Source: Solirubrobacteraceae bacterium (GTDB lineage Bacteria; Actinomycetota; Thermoleophilia; Solirubrobacterales; Solirubrobacteraceae). From it: DNA of 9,406 bases. Below, one piece after another: positions 1-7,197 of the stretch. The notes beneath the pieces were generated by a model. It saw nothing but the letters and a program-made list of their open reading frames with translations, made no database searches and had not been told where the DNA came from. Within the stretch, counting starts at the first letter, position 1. The number at the start of each line of letters is the position of its first letter. The stretch is from assembly GCA_030038955.1 (NCBI GenBank), contig JASHQV010000082.1:1-9406 (forward strand). Direction: 5' to 3'. Position numbers and translations under genes: made by a program.

Positions 1-578
<578 letters not shown>

Positions 579-582
<4 letters not shown>

Positions 583-2009
583 TGGCCGGCGGGAAGCGGA
601 CGGCGGCTGAGCAGACGGGCGAGATCCGAGGAGGGGCGGCTGAACAGGGGAGCGATCCAGCGCTTGGCGCGCCTGAGCAGCCCGGCGCCCTGCTGAGGGC
701 GGCCGGCCCGCGGGTGCTCGCCTGGGCCGCCGATTACCTCGAGCACGTGCGCGAACTGCCGGTGCTCGCCCAGGTGCAGCCGGGCGACATCCGCCGCGCG
801 CTGCCCGAGCAGGCGCCCGAGGAGGGCGAGTCGTTCGAGCGGGTGCTCGCCGACCTCGACCGGATCCTGCTGCCCGGCGTCACCCACTGGCAGCACCCTC
901 GGTACTTCGCCTACTTCGCGACGAGCGCCGCCGAGGAGGGAGTGCTCGCCGAGATGCTGGCGGCGGCGCTGAACTCGGTCGCGATCTTGTGGCGGACCTC
1001 GCCGGCGTCGACCGAGCTCGAGGCGGTGACCTGCGCCTGGGTCGCCGACCTGCTCGGGCTCCCGGCGGGATGGCACGGGCACATCGAGGACAGCGCCTCC
1101 ACCTCGACGCTGGCGGCCGTGGTCGCGGCGCGCGCCGCGACCGGCCGCGACCTGGTCGTGTGCTCAGACCAGGCGCACTCGTCGGTCGAGAAGGCCGCCC
1201 GGATGGTCGGGATGCGCGTGCGCAAGGTGGCCTCTGACGCGTCCTTCCGGATGGACCCGGGCCAGCTGGGCGACCTCGACGAGGCGGCGTGCGTGGTCGC
1301 CACGGTCGGCACGACAGCGACGACCTCGGTCGACCCGGTGCCAGCTGTTGCCGACGCCTGCGCGGCGGCCGGCGCCTGGTTGCACGTCGACGCGGCGTAC
1401 GCCGGCACCGCGATCGTCTGCCCGGAGTTCCGCTGGGCGTTCGCGGGCGTCGATCGGGCCGACACGGTCGTCGTCAACGCGCACAAGTGGATGCTCACGC
1501 CGATGGACTGCTCGCTCCTGTTTTGCTCACGCCCGAGCGATCTGCGGGCGGCGTTCTCGCTGATCCCCGAGTACCTGCGCACCCCGGATGCCGAGGATGC
1601 GCTGTCGCTGAGCGAGTACGGGCCGGCGCTGGGACGCCGCTTCCGCTCGCTGAAGCTGTGGGCGGTGCTCCGCTGCCACGGGCGCCGCGGCTTGCAGGAG
1701 CACGTGCGGCGAGGGGTCGCGCTGGCCGCGGCGTTCGAGCAGTGGGTGGAAGCGGATCCGGACTGGGAGCTATGCGCGCCGCGGCCGTTCTCGGTCGTCT
1801 GCTTTCGCCGCCGGGGCTTCTCTGACGAGCAGAACCGGGCGCTGCTCGACCGCGTGAACAGCTCGGGCGAGGTGTTCCTGTCCGGGACCGTGTTGCGCGG
1901 CTCATTCGTCCTGCGTCTGGCGGTGGGCCAGTACTGGACGACCAAGGAGGACGTGGTGACTGCCTGGGACGTACTGCGGCGTGAGGCCGCGCAATTGGCA
2001 CAGAGTTGA
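579..2009 (+). CDS. Group II PLP-dependent amino-acid decarboxylase (aromatic-L-amino-acid decarboxylase-like)
   Basis: Complete, 476 residues, close to the ~480 of animal DOPA decarboxylase. It begins at GTG 579 or ATG 582; either is coupled to the upstream stop. Residues 1-35 are a low-complexity leader. The fold then follows the family: substrate-side motif HWQHPRYFAYF (about 109-119), the cofactor-stacking His200 (DQAHSS), Asp271 in HVDAAYAG, which contacts the pyridine nitrogen, and the Schiff-base Lys303 in NAHKWML. LGRRFRSLKLW follows the mobile loop. Tyr332 in PEYLRTP aligns with the catalytic loop Tyr332 of DOPA decarboxylase. Enzymes that became aldehyde synthases have Phe there, so true decarboxylation is expected. 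It should release CO2 from an aromatic L-amino acid (Trp, Tyr, DOPA or Phe) in the cytoplasm. The exact substrate is not visible, and a less common acidic-amino-acid decarboxylase remains possible. Confidence 0.92.
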
Positions 2010-2069
2010 CACAGTGCGTGACCCGCGCGTGAGGAGCGTCAGCGTACCGTCTGAGGGGTGTCTTTTGAA

Positions 2070-2118
2070 GGTGAAATCGCATTCATTGAGCGAGGAGAGC
2101 AATGAATGCGATTTCACC
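2070..2118 (+). promoter_or_regulatory. Perfect 19-bp inverted repeat enclosing the SD and covering the start codon of the DUF559 gene
   Basis: The left arm 2070-2088 (GGTGAAATCGCATTCATTG) is the exact reverse complement of the right arm 2100-2118, with an 11-nt spacer (2089-2099). The spacer contains the Shine-Dalgarno-like GAGGAGAG. The ATG at 2102 and the first five codons lie in the right arm. In mRNA this would be a 19-bp stem with the ribosome-binding sequence in the loop and the start codon paired. In DNA it could equally be an operator for a dimeric regulator. Structure is seen directly; function is inferred. Confidence 0.85.
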
Positions 2119-3040
2119 GCAACGACTGCTCTCGCTGGAACGGCTGGCCACGCGTCAACAATGGACCGTCTCGACCGCTCAGCTGTACAGCCTCGGCTTT
2201 AGCTTCGCTCAGGTCCGGGGCATGGTGGCGCGTCGGCACCTGCACCGCGTGCATCTTGGCGTGTACGCCGTCGGACGTCGCAACCTGTCTCGTCAAGGGT
2301 GGCTGTTCGCCGCCTTGCTCGCGTGCGGTGACACAGCATTCGTCTGTCACCGATCGGCGGTCGGCATACGCGGACTGTGCCCGATCAACCCATACGAAAT
2401 ACACGTGACCGTCGTCGGCTTCGGCTCTCGTCGCCGCTCGGGACTCATCGTCCACCACGCCAGCCGGCAGCCAGTCGCCGGCGAAGTCACGACGGTCAGC
2501 GGGGTGCGAGCGTCATCCGTCTACCGTGCGCTCGTCGAGGCGGCGGCGGACGAGTCGCAGGAATGGCTCGAACGGATCGTCGAACTGGGTGTCCGCAAGC
2601 GGCTCATCGACGTCCGCACGATGGAGCAGACGATCATCGCCCGTCCGGGCGCACGAGGGCTGGCGAGGCTCAAGCATGCGATCGCCGCCTATCGCCCGCG
2701 GCCGTTCGACAAGTCGGGCTTCGAGCGCGACGTCGCCGCGGCGATTGCAGCGGACCCGTCGATCCCACCACCAGTTCGAAACGCGCACCAATTTGCCGGC
2801 AACGTCGACTGGGAGCTGGACTTCTGGTGGCCGGAGGAGCGCGTGGCGCTCGAGGTCGACGGCGGCCAGTACCACCTCACGCCGCAGGATCGGGAGCGCG
2901 ATCGCATCAAGGACGCCAAGTTGATGGCCGAGGGGATCGCGCCGCTGCGGATCACCGACGTGCGCTGGGAGCTCGATCGCCATGGAGCCATGGACGACCT
3001 CGAGGCGGTGCTGCGGTCACGGCGAAGGTCAGCAAGCTGA
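2102..3040 (+). CDS. AbiEi-antitoxin-like winged-helix protein with C-terminal DUF559 (PD-(D/E)XK, Vsr-like) domain
   Basis: Complete, 312 residues. Residues ~5-95 are the helix-turn-helix module seen in AbiEi-type antitoxins: an ATRQQWTVSTAQLYSLGFS start, then RRHLHRVHLGVYAVG and ACGDTAFVCHRSAVGIRGL. The middle (~100-215) is a linker domain of the same family. The C-terminal DUF559 domain (about 215-305) has the nuclease-fold signature: Asp240 in ELDFWW, then Glu251 and Asp253 in ALEVDGGQYH, then RERDRIKDAKLMAEG and PLRIT. The possible active-site residues are intact, so DNA cleavage is plausible but unproven; such genes are common, mostly solitary and functionally uncharacterised. No AbiEii toxin gene sits next to it, so a classical toxin-antitoxin pair is not supported. 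The start is fixed by SD GAGGAGAG and family alignment, and it lies inside a 19-bp inverted repeat. Codons such as ATA and less GC-rich stretches differ from the neighbours, which hints at horizontal acquisition. Confidence 0.82.
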   Translation: MNAISPQRLLSLERLATRQQWTVSTAQLYSLGFSFAQVRGMVARRHLHRVHLGVYAVGRRNLSRQGWLFAALLACGDTAFVCHRSAVGIRGLCPINPYEIHVTVVGFGSRRRSGLIVHHASRQPVAGEVTTVSGVRASSVYRALVEAAADESQEWLERIVELGVRKRLIDVRTMEQTIIARPGARGLARLKHAIAAYRPRPFDKSGFERDVAAAIAADPSIPPPVRNAHQFAGNVDWELDFWWPEERVALEVDGGQYHLTPQDRERDRIKDAKLMAEGIAPLRITDVRWELDRHGAMDDLEAVLRSRRRSAS

Positions 3041-3065
3041 CCGCCGAGCCACGAGCACCGGCCAA

Positions 3066-3224
3066 GGGCCCGTAGAAGAGTTGGTTCGCGTTTTTGACGG
3101 TGTCTGACCGTGTCTGGCGTGAGGCCGTGACACCGCCGTACCACCGGTACGACTCGTGTCACGCCCTCACGCCAGACACGCTCAGCCACTCCCCAAGACT
3201 CACGACTAATTCTTCTACGGACCC
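3066..3224. repeat. ~159-bp nested imperfect palindrome (MITE-like or large intergenic hairpin)
   Basis: The outer ends 3066-3079 (GGGCCCGTAGAAGA) and 3211-3224 are inverted repeats matching at 13 of 14 positions. The next five pairs are also compatible in RNA if G-U is allowed. The inner arms 3104-3132 and 3157-3185 match at 27 of 29 positions, and the centre holds a perfect 6-bp stem with a 3-nt loop (3137-3151, CGTACC/GGTACG). It starts 25 bp after the DUF559 stop. No U-run follows on either strand, so it is not a classical intrinsic terminator. I see no clear target-site duplication and no transposase. Confidence 0.75.
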
Positions 3225-3251
3225 TAGCCCGCTCAGGCTGGCGCCTGTTCG

Positions 3252-3285
3252 GGCCGAGAAAGACATATGGCCGAGAAGGACATGT
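3252..3285 (+). repeat. Imperfect 17-bp tandem duplication ahead of the surface-protein gene
   Basis: Two adjacent copies, 3252-3268 (GGCCGAGAAAGACATAT) and 3269-3285, differ at two positions (A/G both times). The second copy contains AGAAGGA, a possible ribosome-binding sequence. The duplication creates several competing ATG/GTG starts: 3267 and 3282 in other frames, 3284 in the gene's frame. Confidence 0.7.
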
Positions 3286-3316
3286 GGGCGAGGTGATCAG
3301 CGACGCGAATGGAGCG

Positions 3317-5743
3317 ATGCTGAAGCTCACCGCCAGCTTGGGTGCGACGCTGGCGGCGCTTGTGGCCGGCTGCTGCGCCCCCGCCGCCGCGATCACCCGT
3401 GAGCTCCCGGCCAGCGCGGCGAGCGGCGACAGCTACACGTGGACCGGCGCCGGGACGACGGAGAACTGGTCGGACGCTGGGAACTGGACCTGCTCGGGCA
3501 CGGGCTGCACCACCGGATCGACGCCGATCAGCGATCCGTACAGCGATGTCGTGTTCCCCGCGAGTCCCAGCAGCGGGATCTACGACGCGACGATCGACCA
3601 AAGCGTCGACGTCGACACGCTGACGATCGACAGCCCGCAGTACGGCATCTCGGGCTCCGGAGCGCTGACCGTCGACGGCGCGACCGAGCTTCAGGGCTCG
3701 ATCGAAACCGGATCGGCCGATCAGACCTACAACGGCCCGGTGACGCTTGGCCCGGACCAGACTGAGGAGGTCGCGACAAGTGGCTTGGTGACCTTCGACT
3801 CAACGGTGAACGCCGCTGTCGCGGGCGACAGCGCGTTCGTGGTTGAGGCTCCCGCCGTGTTCGATGCCCCAGTTGGCGCAGACGGAGCGTTGTATTCGCT
3901 TTCCGACAGCGGTGCTTATGCAAAGACGATCGACACCTCTGAGATCGTCACGACGGCGGGCGTCGTATTCAGCGGCCCGACGACCCTCGAGACGGACACC
4001 TCGATCAGCGGCGACGCCCTCGGCTTCGGACCGATCGACGGGGGATACGCGCTGACCCTCGACGGCGACGCGACCATCGGCGGAGACGTCGGCGCAACGG
4101 CGCCGCTCGCGCAGCTGACCGTGAATGGGACCGCGACGCTTCCGGACACGGTGACGACCACCGGCGCCCAGCTCTATGAGCAGGGAGCCAGCTTCGCGGG
4201 CTCCGCCACCGTCGACGCCAGCAGCGTCACCTTCGACGGTCCCGTCGCGGTGAACGGAGCGCTGACGGTCACCGGCTCCGCGAGGTTGCTCGGTGGTGCC
4301 AGCGGGCTGACCAACTTCACCGTCACCGAGGTCCTGAGCCTCGCCGGCGGGACGCTCGAGCTGACCGGCAACCTGGACGCCGGCGGAGGCCTCCAGGCCA
4401 CCGCCGGCGAAGTGGACCTCGACGGGGACGGCATACAGCAGCTCCAGGGCTCAGGCTTCACGTTCGCCGGCTTGCAGGTCTCCGGCGGCAGCACGCTCGA
4501 CCTCAACGGCAACTCGGCGAGCGCGACGAGCCTCGCCGGCAGTGGTGCGATCACCAACAGCGGAGGCGCAGCGACGCTGACCGCGAGCCCCTCCGGCAGC
4601 GACGGCTACGACGGAACGATCTCCGGACCGATCGCACTGACGATGAGCGGATCCGGCTCGCTGACGCTGAGCGGGGACAACACGTATGCCGGTGTGACTG
4701 ACGTGGACAGCGGAGCGCTCGACGTGACGGGCGCGCTCGCCGGCGAGCTGGACATCGCAGGTGGCGGCAGCGCTGTGGTGTCCGGCACGGTCTACGGCGC
4801 GGCGACCGTCAACGGCGGAACCCTGGACTGCCAGGATGGCACCCTCGATGGCGGTGACGTGACGAACCTTGGCGGGACGCTGACGGGCGCTCCGGCTGCG
4901 CCGTCCAACGTATCCGCGTCACCAGGCAGACAGTCGGCGACCGTGAGCTTCGCGCCGGGGCAGGCCAACTGCTACCCGCTCAGCTCCTACACGGTGACCG
5001 CCGAGCCCGGCGGCGAGACGGCCACTGGCTCTGCAAGCCCGATCACCGTCACGGGACTGAGCAGCGACGCGTCCTACACATTCACCGTAACCGAGCGCAA
5101 CCCGATCGGCAGTACGACCTCAGCGGCGTCGAGGCCGGTCACGACCGCGTCTGATAGCCCGCCTACCGCCACGATCAGCGAACCCGCTTCGGGCGGCCGC
5201 TACGTCCTGAGCCAGCGGGTGCCGACGAGCTTCAGCTGCACCGAGGCGGCCGGGGGTCCGGGGATCTCGTCGTGCGCCGACTCGAACGGCGCCACTGGCG
5301 GGTCAGGCATGCTGGACACCTCGCGGCTCGGGCAGCACACCTACACGGTGACGGCGATCTCGCGCGACGGCCAGCGTGGCAGCACAAGCCTGTCGTATTC
5401 GGTGGTGCCGCCAAACGACTTCAGCGTACGTCCACGCCGTCCGACAATCACGAGTTGTGGCGTGGCAAAGCTGAGGCTGCTCCTGCCCTGGTCCGGCGAG
5501 CTTGCGGTCGTCGAGACGGGAAAGCGGGGCACGGCCTTCGCGCGAGCGGCGGCAGCGATCCCCGAGCGAGGCACGAAGACCCTGGCGATCAGGCCGGACC
5601 GTCGGACCGAACAGCGGCTTGAACATCACCACCATCCGTTGGTGCTCCGCATGCGCTTGTCGTTTACACCAACCGGTGGCACGACACGGGCCAAGCAGAT
5701 CAGCGGGCTTCGCGTCCGCGGCGTTTGCCGCACCCGTCGCTGA
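3317..5743 (+). CDS. Secreted beta-strand-repeat surface protein: autotransporter-associated repeat, FN3 and Ig-like domains
   Basis: 808 residues from ATG 3317. I prefer this start because it gives a normal signal peptide: MLKL, a hydrophobic run, then VAGC at residues 16-19, a possible lipobox, or signal peptidase cleavage after APAAA. GTG 3284 would add 11 mostly acidic/polar residues. Residues ~40-500 are Gly/Ser/Thr/Asp-rich, starting with YTWTGAGTTENWSDAGNW, with recurring short strands such as TVDGA, TVNGTATL and GALTVTG that suggest a right-handed beta-helix. At about 441-475 GSGSLTLSGDNTYAG resembles the autotransporter-associated (PATR) repeat. Then come a fibronectin III domain (~524-611), an Ig-like domain with FSCTEA and GQHTYTVTAIS (~615-698), and a basic tail containing FTPTGGTTR. 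It has no LPXTG sorting signal, C-terminal membrane helix or outer-membrane barrel. A cell-surface or matrix adhesin/structural role is likely, but the ligand is unknown. Confidence 0.8.
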   Translation: MLKLTASLGATLAALVAGCCAPAAAITRELPASAASGDSYTWTGAGTTENWSDAGNWTCSGTGCTTGSTPISDPYSDVVFPASPSSGIYDATIDQSVDVDTLTIDSPQYGISGSGALTVDGATELQGSIETGSADQTYNGPVTLGPDQTEEVATSGLVTFDSTVNAAVAGDSAFVVEAPAVFDAPVGADGALYSLSDSGAYAKTIDTSEIVTTAGVVFSGPTTLETDTSISGDALGFGPIDGGYALTLDGDATIGGDVGATAPLAQLTVNGTATLPDTVTTTGAQLYEQGASFAGSATVDASSVTFDGPVAVNGALTVTGSARLLGGASGLTNFTVTEVLSLAGGTLELTGNLDAGGGLQATAGEVDLDGDGIQQLQGSGFTFAGLQVSGGSTLDLNGNSASATSLAGSGAITNSGGAATLTASPSGSDGYDGTISGPIALTMSGSGSLTLSGDNTYAGVTDVDSGALDVTGALAGELDIAGGGSAVVSGTVYGAATVNGGTLDCQDGTLDGGDVTNLGGTLTGAPAAPSNVSASPGRQSATVSFAPGQANCYPLSSYTVTAEPGGETATGSASPITVTGLSSDASYTFTVTERNPIGSTTSAASRPVTTASDSPPTATISEPASGGRYVLSQRVPTSFSCTEAAGGPGISSCADSNGATGGSGMLDTSRLGQHTYTVTAISRDGQRGSTSLSYSVVPPNDFSVRPRRPTITSCGVAKLRLLLPWSGELAVVETGKRGTAFARAAAAIPERGTKTLAIRPDRRTEQRLEHHHHPLVLRMRLSFTPTGGTTRAKQISGLRVRGVCRTRR

Positions 5744-5752
5744 TACCCGGTG

Positions 5753-5816
5753 TTAGGCAGCGTCAGGAAGTTATCTGGCGTTCTGGTGGCGTCTGGACGC
5801 CCCTGACGTTGCCTTA
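5753..5816. terminator. Hairpin between convergent genes (probable bidirectional terminator)
   Basis: The left arm 5753-5767 (TTAGGCAGCGTCAGG) pairs with 5802-5816 at 13 of 15 positions, one of the mismatches being G-U compatible. A nested 5-bp stem with a 4-nt loop lies at 5788-5801 (GGCGT/ACGCC). It occupies the whole gap between the surface-protein stop (5743) and the acyl-CoA dehydrogenase stop, and its right arm includes that TAA (5816-5814). No U-tail is present, so efficiency is uncertain; many actinobacterial terminators lack one. Confidence 0.55.
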
Positions 5817-7097
5817 CCTGAGCTCGGACGAGCTCTTGCCGAGCAGCTGCCGGGCGACGACGAGCAGCTGGATCTGCTGGGTGCCCTCGAAGATGTCGAG
5901 GATCTTGACGTCGCGGGCCCACTTCTCCAGCAGCTCGCCCTCGCCGTATCCGACCGACCCGGCCAGCGCGACGCAGCGCAGCGCCACGTCGGTGCCCATC
6001 CGCCCCGCCTTGGCCTTGGCCATCGAGGCCTGCAGTGAGTTGGGCTTGTGGTTGTCGGCCATCCACGCGGCCTCCAGCGTCAGCAAGCGTGCCGCCTCCC
6101 AGTCGGACTCCATCGAGATGAACTCGGCGGCGGCCGCCGGCAGCGCGTGCAGTGGCCGGTCGTAGTCGATCTCGACGCCCGCTTCCTGCAACAGCCCGCG
6201 GGTGCGCTCGAGGCAGGCCCGCGCGACCCCGATCGCCATCCCCGCGACCAGCGGACGCGTGTTGTCGAACGTCCGCATGACGCCGGAGAAGCCCTCGCGA
6301 GCAGACACGATCTCGGGGGAGCCGAGCAGGTTCTGCTCCGGCACCCGGCACTCTTCGAGCCGGAAGTTCGCGGTGTCAGAGGCACGGATGCCGAGCTTGT
6401 GCTCGAGCCGCTCCAGCTGCAGGCCCGGGTTGTCGCGCTCGACCACGAATGGCTTGATCGCGCCGCGGCCGGCGCTGCGGTCGAGCGTCGCCCAGACGAC
6501 GATCAGCTCCGCCCGATCGCCCGAGGTGACGAAGATCTTCTCGCCGTTCAGGACATATTCGCCGGTCGACTGATCGAGCCGTGCGGTCGTGCGAATTGCG
6601 GCGCTGTCGGAGCCAGCTTCGGGCTCGGTGATCGCCATCGCCGCCCACTTCCCACCGAACCGTTGCAGCTGCTGCTCGTCGGCGACAGCCCTGATCGCCG
6701 CCTGCCCAAGCCCCTGGCGTGGCATCGTCAGCAGCAGCCCGACATCGCCCCAGCACATCTCGATCAGCCCGAGCAAGGTCGCCATGTTGGCGCCGTTGCG
6801 GTTGCCGGCGTCGCTCCCCCTGGAGCCGTTGTCGGCCGCTTCATTCCCAGCGCCGTCGCCCCCGGAGCCGTTTCCGACCTCGGAGCCGTTTCCGACCGTT
6901 GCCGCGCCGGCACCGCCGAGACCGCCGCCCTGATTCATGCCGTCGATCAGCGCCGCCAACATGTCGAGCTCCTTCGGATATTCGTGCTCGGCGCGGTCGT
7001 ACTTGCGCGAGTTGGCCCGGAGCACGTTGTCGGCAACCTGGTTGGCCTGCGTGATCAGGTTGTCGAACTTCTTGGGGATCTCGAGGTTGATCGTCAC
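5814..7097 (-). CDS. Acyl-CoA dehydrogenase (FadE-like), second gene of a two-subunit operon
   Basis: 427 residues from GTG at 7097, with GGAGGGAG about 10 nt upstream. It would oxidise an acyl-CoA at the alpha-beta bond using FAD. Seen: GANMATLLGLIEMCWGD (N-terminal helical domain), the beta-domain flavin/substrate motif TEPEAGSD (157-164), and the C-terminal FEGTQQIQ, whose Glu404 sits at the catalytic-base position of MCAD-type enzymes. The usual ADP-side FAD motif (R-x-x-F-G-x-P-I with a downstream Gln) is replaced by VEIDYDRPLHALP, with R to E and Q to P, so a homotetramer with canonical FAD sites is doubtful. Residues ~57-103 are a Gly/Asn/Ser-rich low-complexity insert between the first helices and the conserved core, containing GNGSEV-type repeats encoded by an 18-bp duplication. 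It lies downstream of the second dehydrogenase gene across a repeat-filled 96-bp junction. The substrate is unknown. Confidence 0.9.
   Translation of the reverse strand: MTINLEIPKKFDNLITQANQVADNVLRANSRKYDRAEHEYPKELDMLAALIDGMNQGGGLGGAGAATVGNGSEVGNGSGGDGAGNEAADNGSRGSDAGNRNGANMATLLGLIEMCWGDVGLLLTMPRQGLGQAAIRAVADEQQLQRFGGKWAAMAITEPEAGSDSAAIRTTARLDQSTGEYVLNGEKIFVTSGDRAELIVVWATLDRSAGRGAIKPFVVERDNPGLQLERLEHKLGIRASDTANFRLEECRVPEQNLLGSPEIVSAREGFSGVMRTFDNTRPLVAGMAIGVARACLERTRGLLQEAGVEIDYDRPLHALPAAAAEFISMESDWEAARLLTLEAAWMADNHKPNSLQASMAKAKAGRMGTDVALRCVALAGSVGYGEGELLEKWARDVKILDIFEGTQQIQLLVVARQLLGKSSSELR
6863..6898 (-). repeat. 18-bp in-frame tandem duplication within the acyl-CoA dehydrogenase insert
   Basis: Plus-strand units 6863-6880 (CGGAGCCGTTTCCGACCT) and 6881-6898 match at 17 of 18 positions. 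A more diverged copy may lie at 6821-6838. On the coding strand they give GNGSEV followed by GNGSG, part of the flexible insert at residues ~57-103 of the protein. Confidence 0.85.
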
Positions 7098-7156
7098 AGG
7101 CTCAGCGCTCCCTCCAGGATCAGTGCGCGCTCCAGGATCAGCGCTTCCTCGATCAC
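7094..7156 (-). CDS. Possible 20-residue coupling peptide encoded by the repeat array
   Basis: GTG at 7156-7154 overlaps the stop of the 14-residue frame. The frame encodes three near-copies of a six-residue unit (EEALIL, ERALIL, EGALSL) and ends at TGA 7096-7094. That stop overlaps the GTG (7097-7095) of the downstream acyl-CoA dehydrogenase. A hydrophobic Leu/Ile repeat peptide of this kind could be incidental; its likely value is in re-initiation coupling. Translation is unproven. Confidence 0.35.
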   Translation of the reverse strand: MIEEALILERALILEGALSL

Positions 7157-7197
7157 AGGATCAGCGCTCCCTCCAGGACCGGAGTTCCCTCGATCAC
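7153..7197 (-). CDS. Possible 14-residue coupling peptide encoded by the repeat array
   Basis: GTG at 7197-7195 overlaps the upstream dehydrogenase stop (TGA 7196-7194). The frame encodes M/VIEGTPVLEGALIL and stops at TGA 7155-7153. The GGAGGGG of the preceding unit is spaced like a ribosome-binding site. It is probably a by-product of repeat duplication that keeps ribosomes moving towards the downstream gene; no independent function is implied. Translation is unproven. Confidence 0.35.
   Translation of the reverse strand: MIEGTPVLEGALIL

Noticed and set aside
911..1945. A 344-codon minus-strand frame opposite the decarboxylase
   Set aside because: Ser/Arg/Thr-rich composition typical of a shadow frame. 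The plus strand carries all the conserved decarboxylase motifs.
2008..2066. Intrinsic terminator between the decarboxylase and DUF559 gene (GACAC ... GTGTC followed by TTTT)
   Set aside because: Only a 5-bp stem with a ~45-nt loop and no convincing inner pairing; too weak to call.
2102..3040. A complete AbiE toxin-antitoxin system
   Set aside because: There is no nucleotidyltransferase (AbiEii) gene on either side. The protein carries a DUF559 nuclease-like domain instead, so it is solitary.
3066..3224. An insertion sequence
   Set aside because: It has no transposase frame and no clear target-site duplication; at most a non-autonomous element.
3104..5816. A shared family of intergenic hairpins (the 3104-3185 palindrome and the 5753-5816 hairpin)
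   Set aside because: They share only 7-8-base words such as ACGCCAGA, which is not enough to show common origin.
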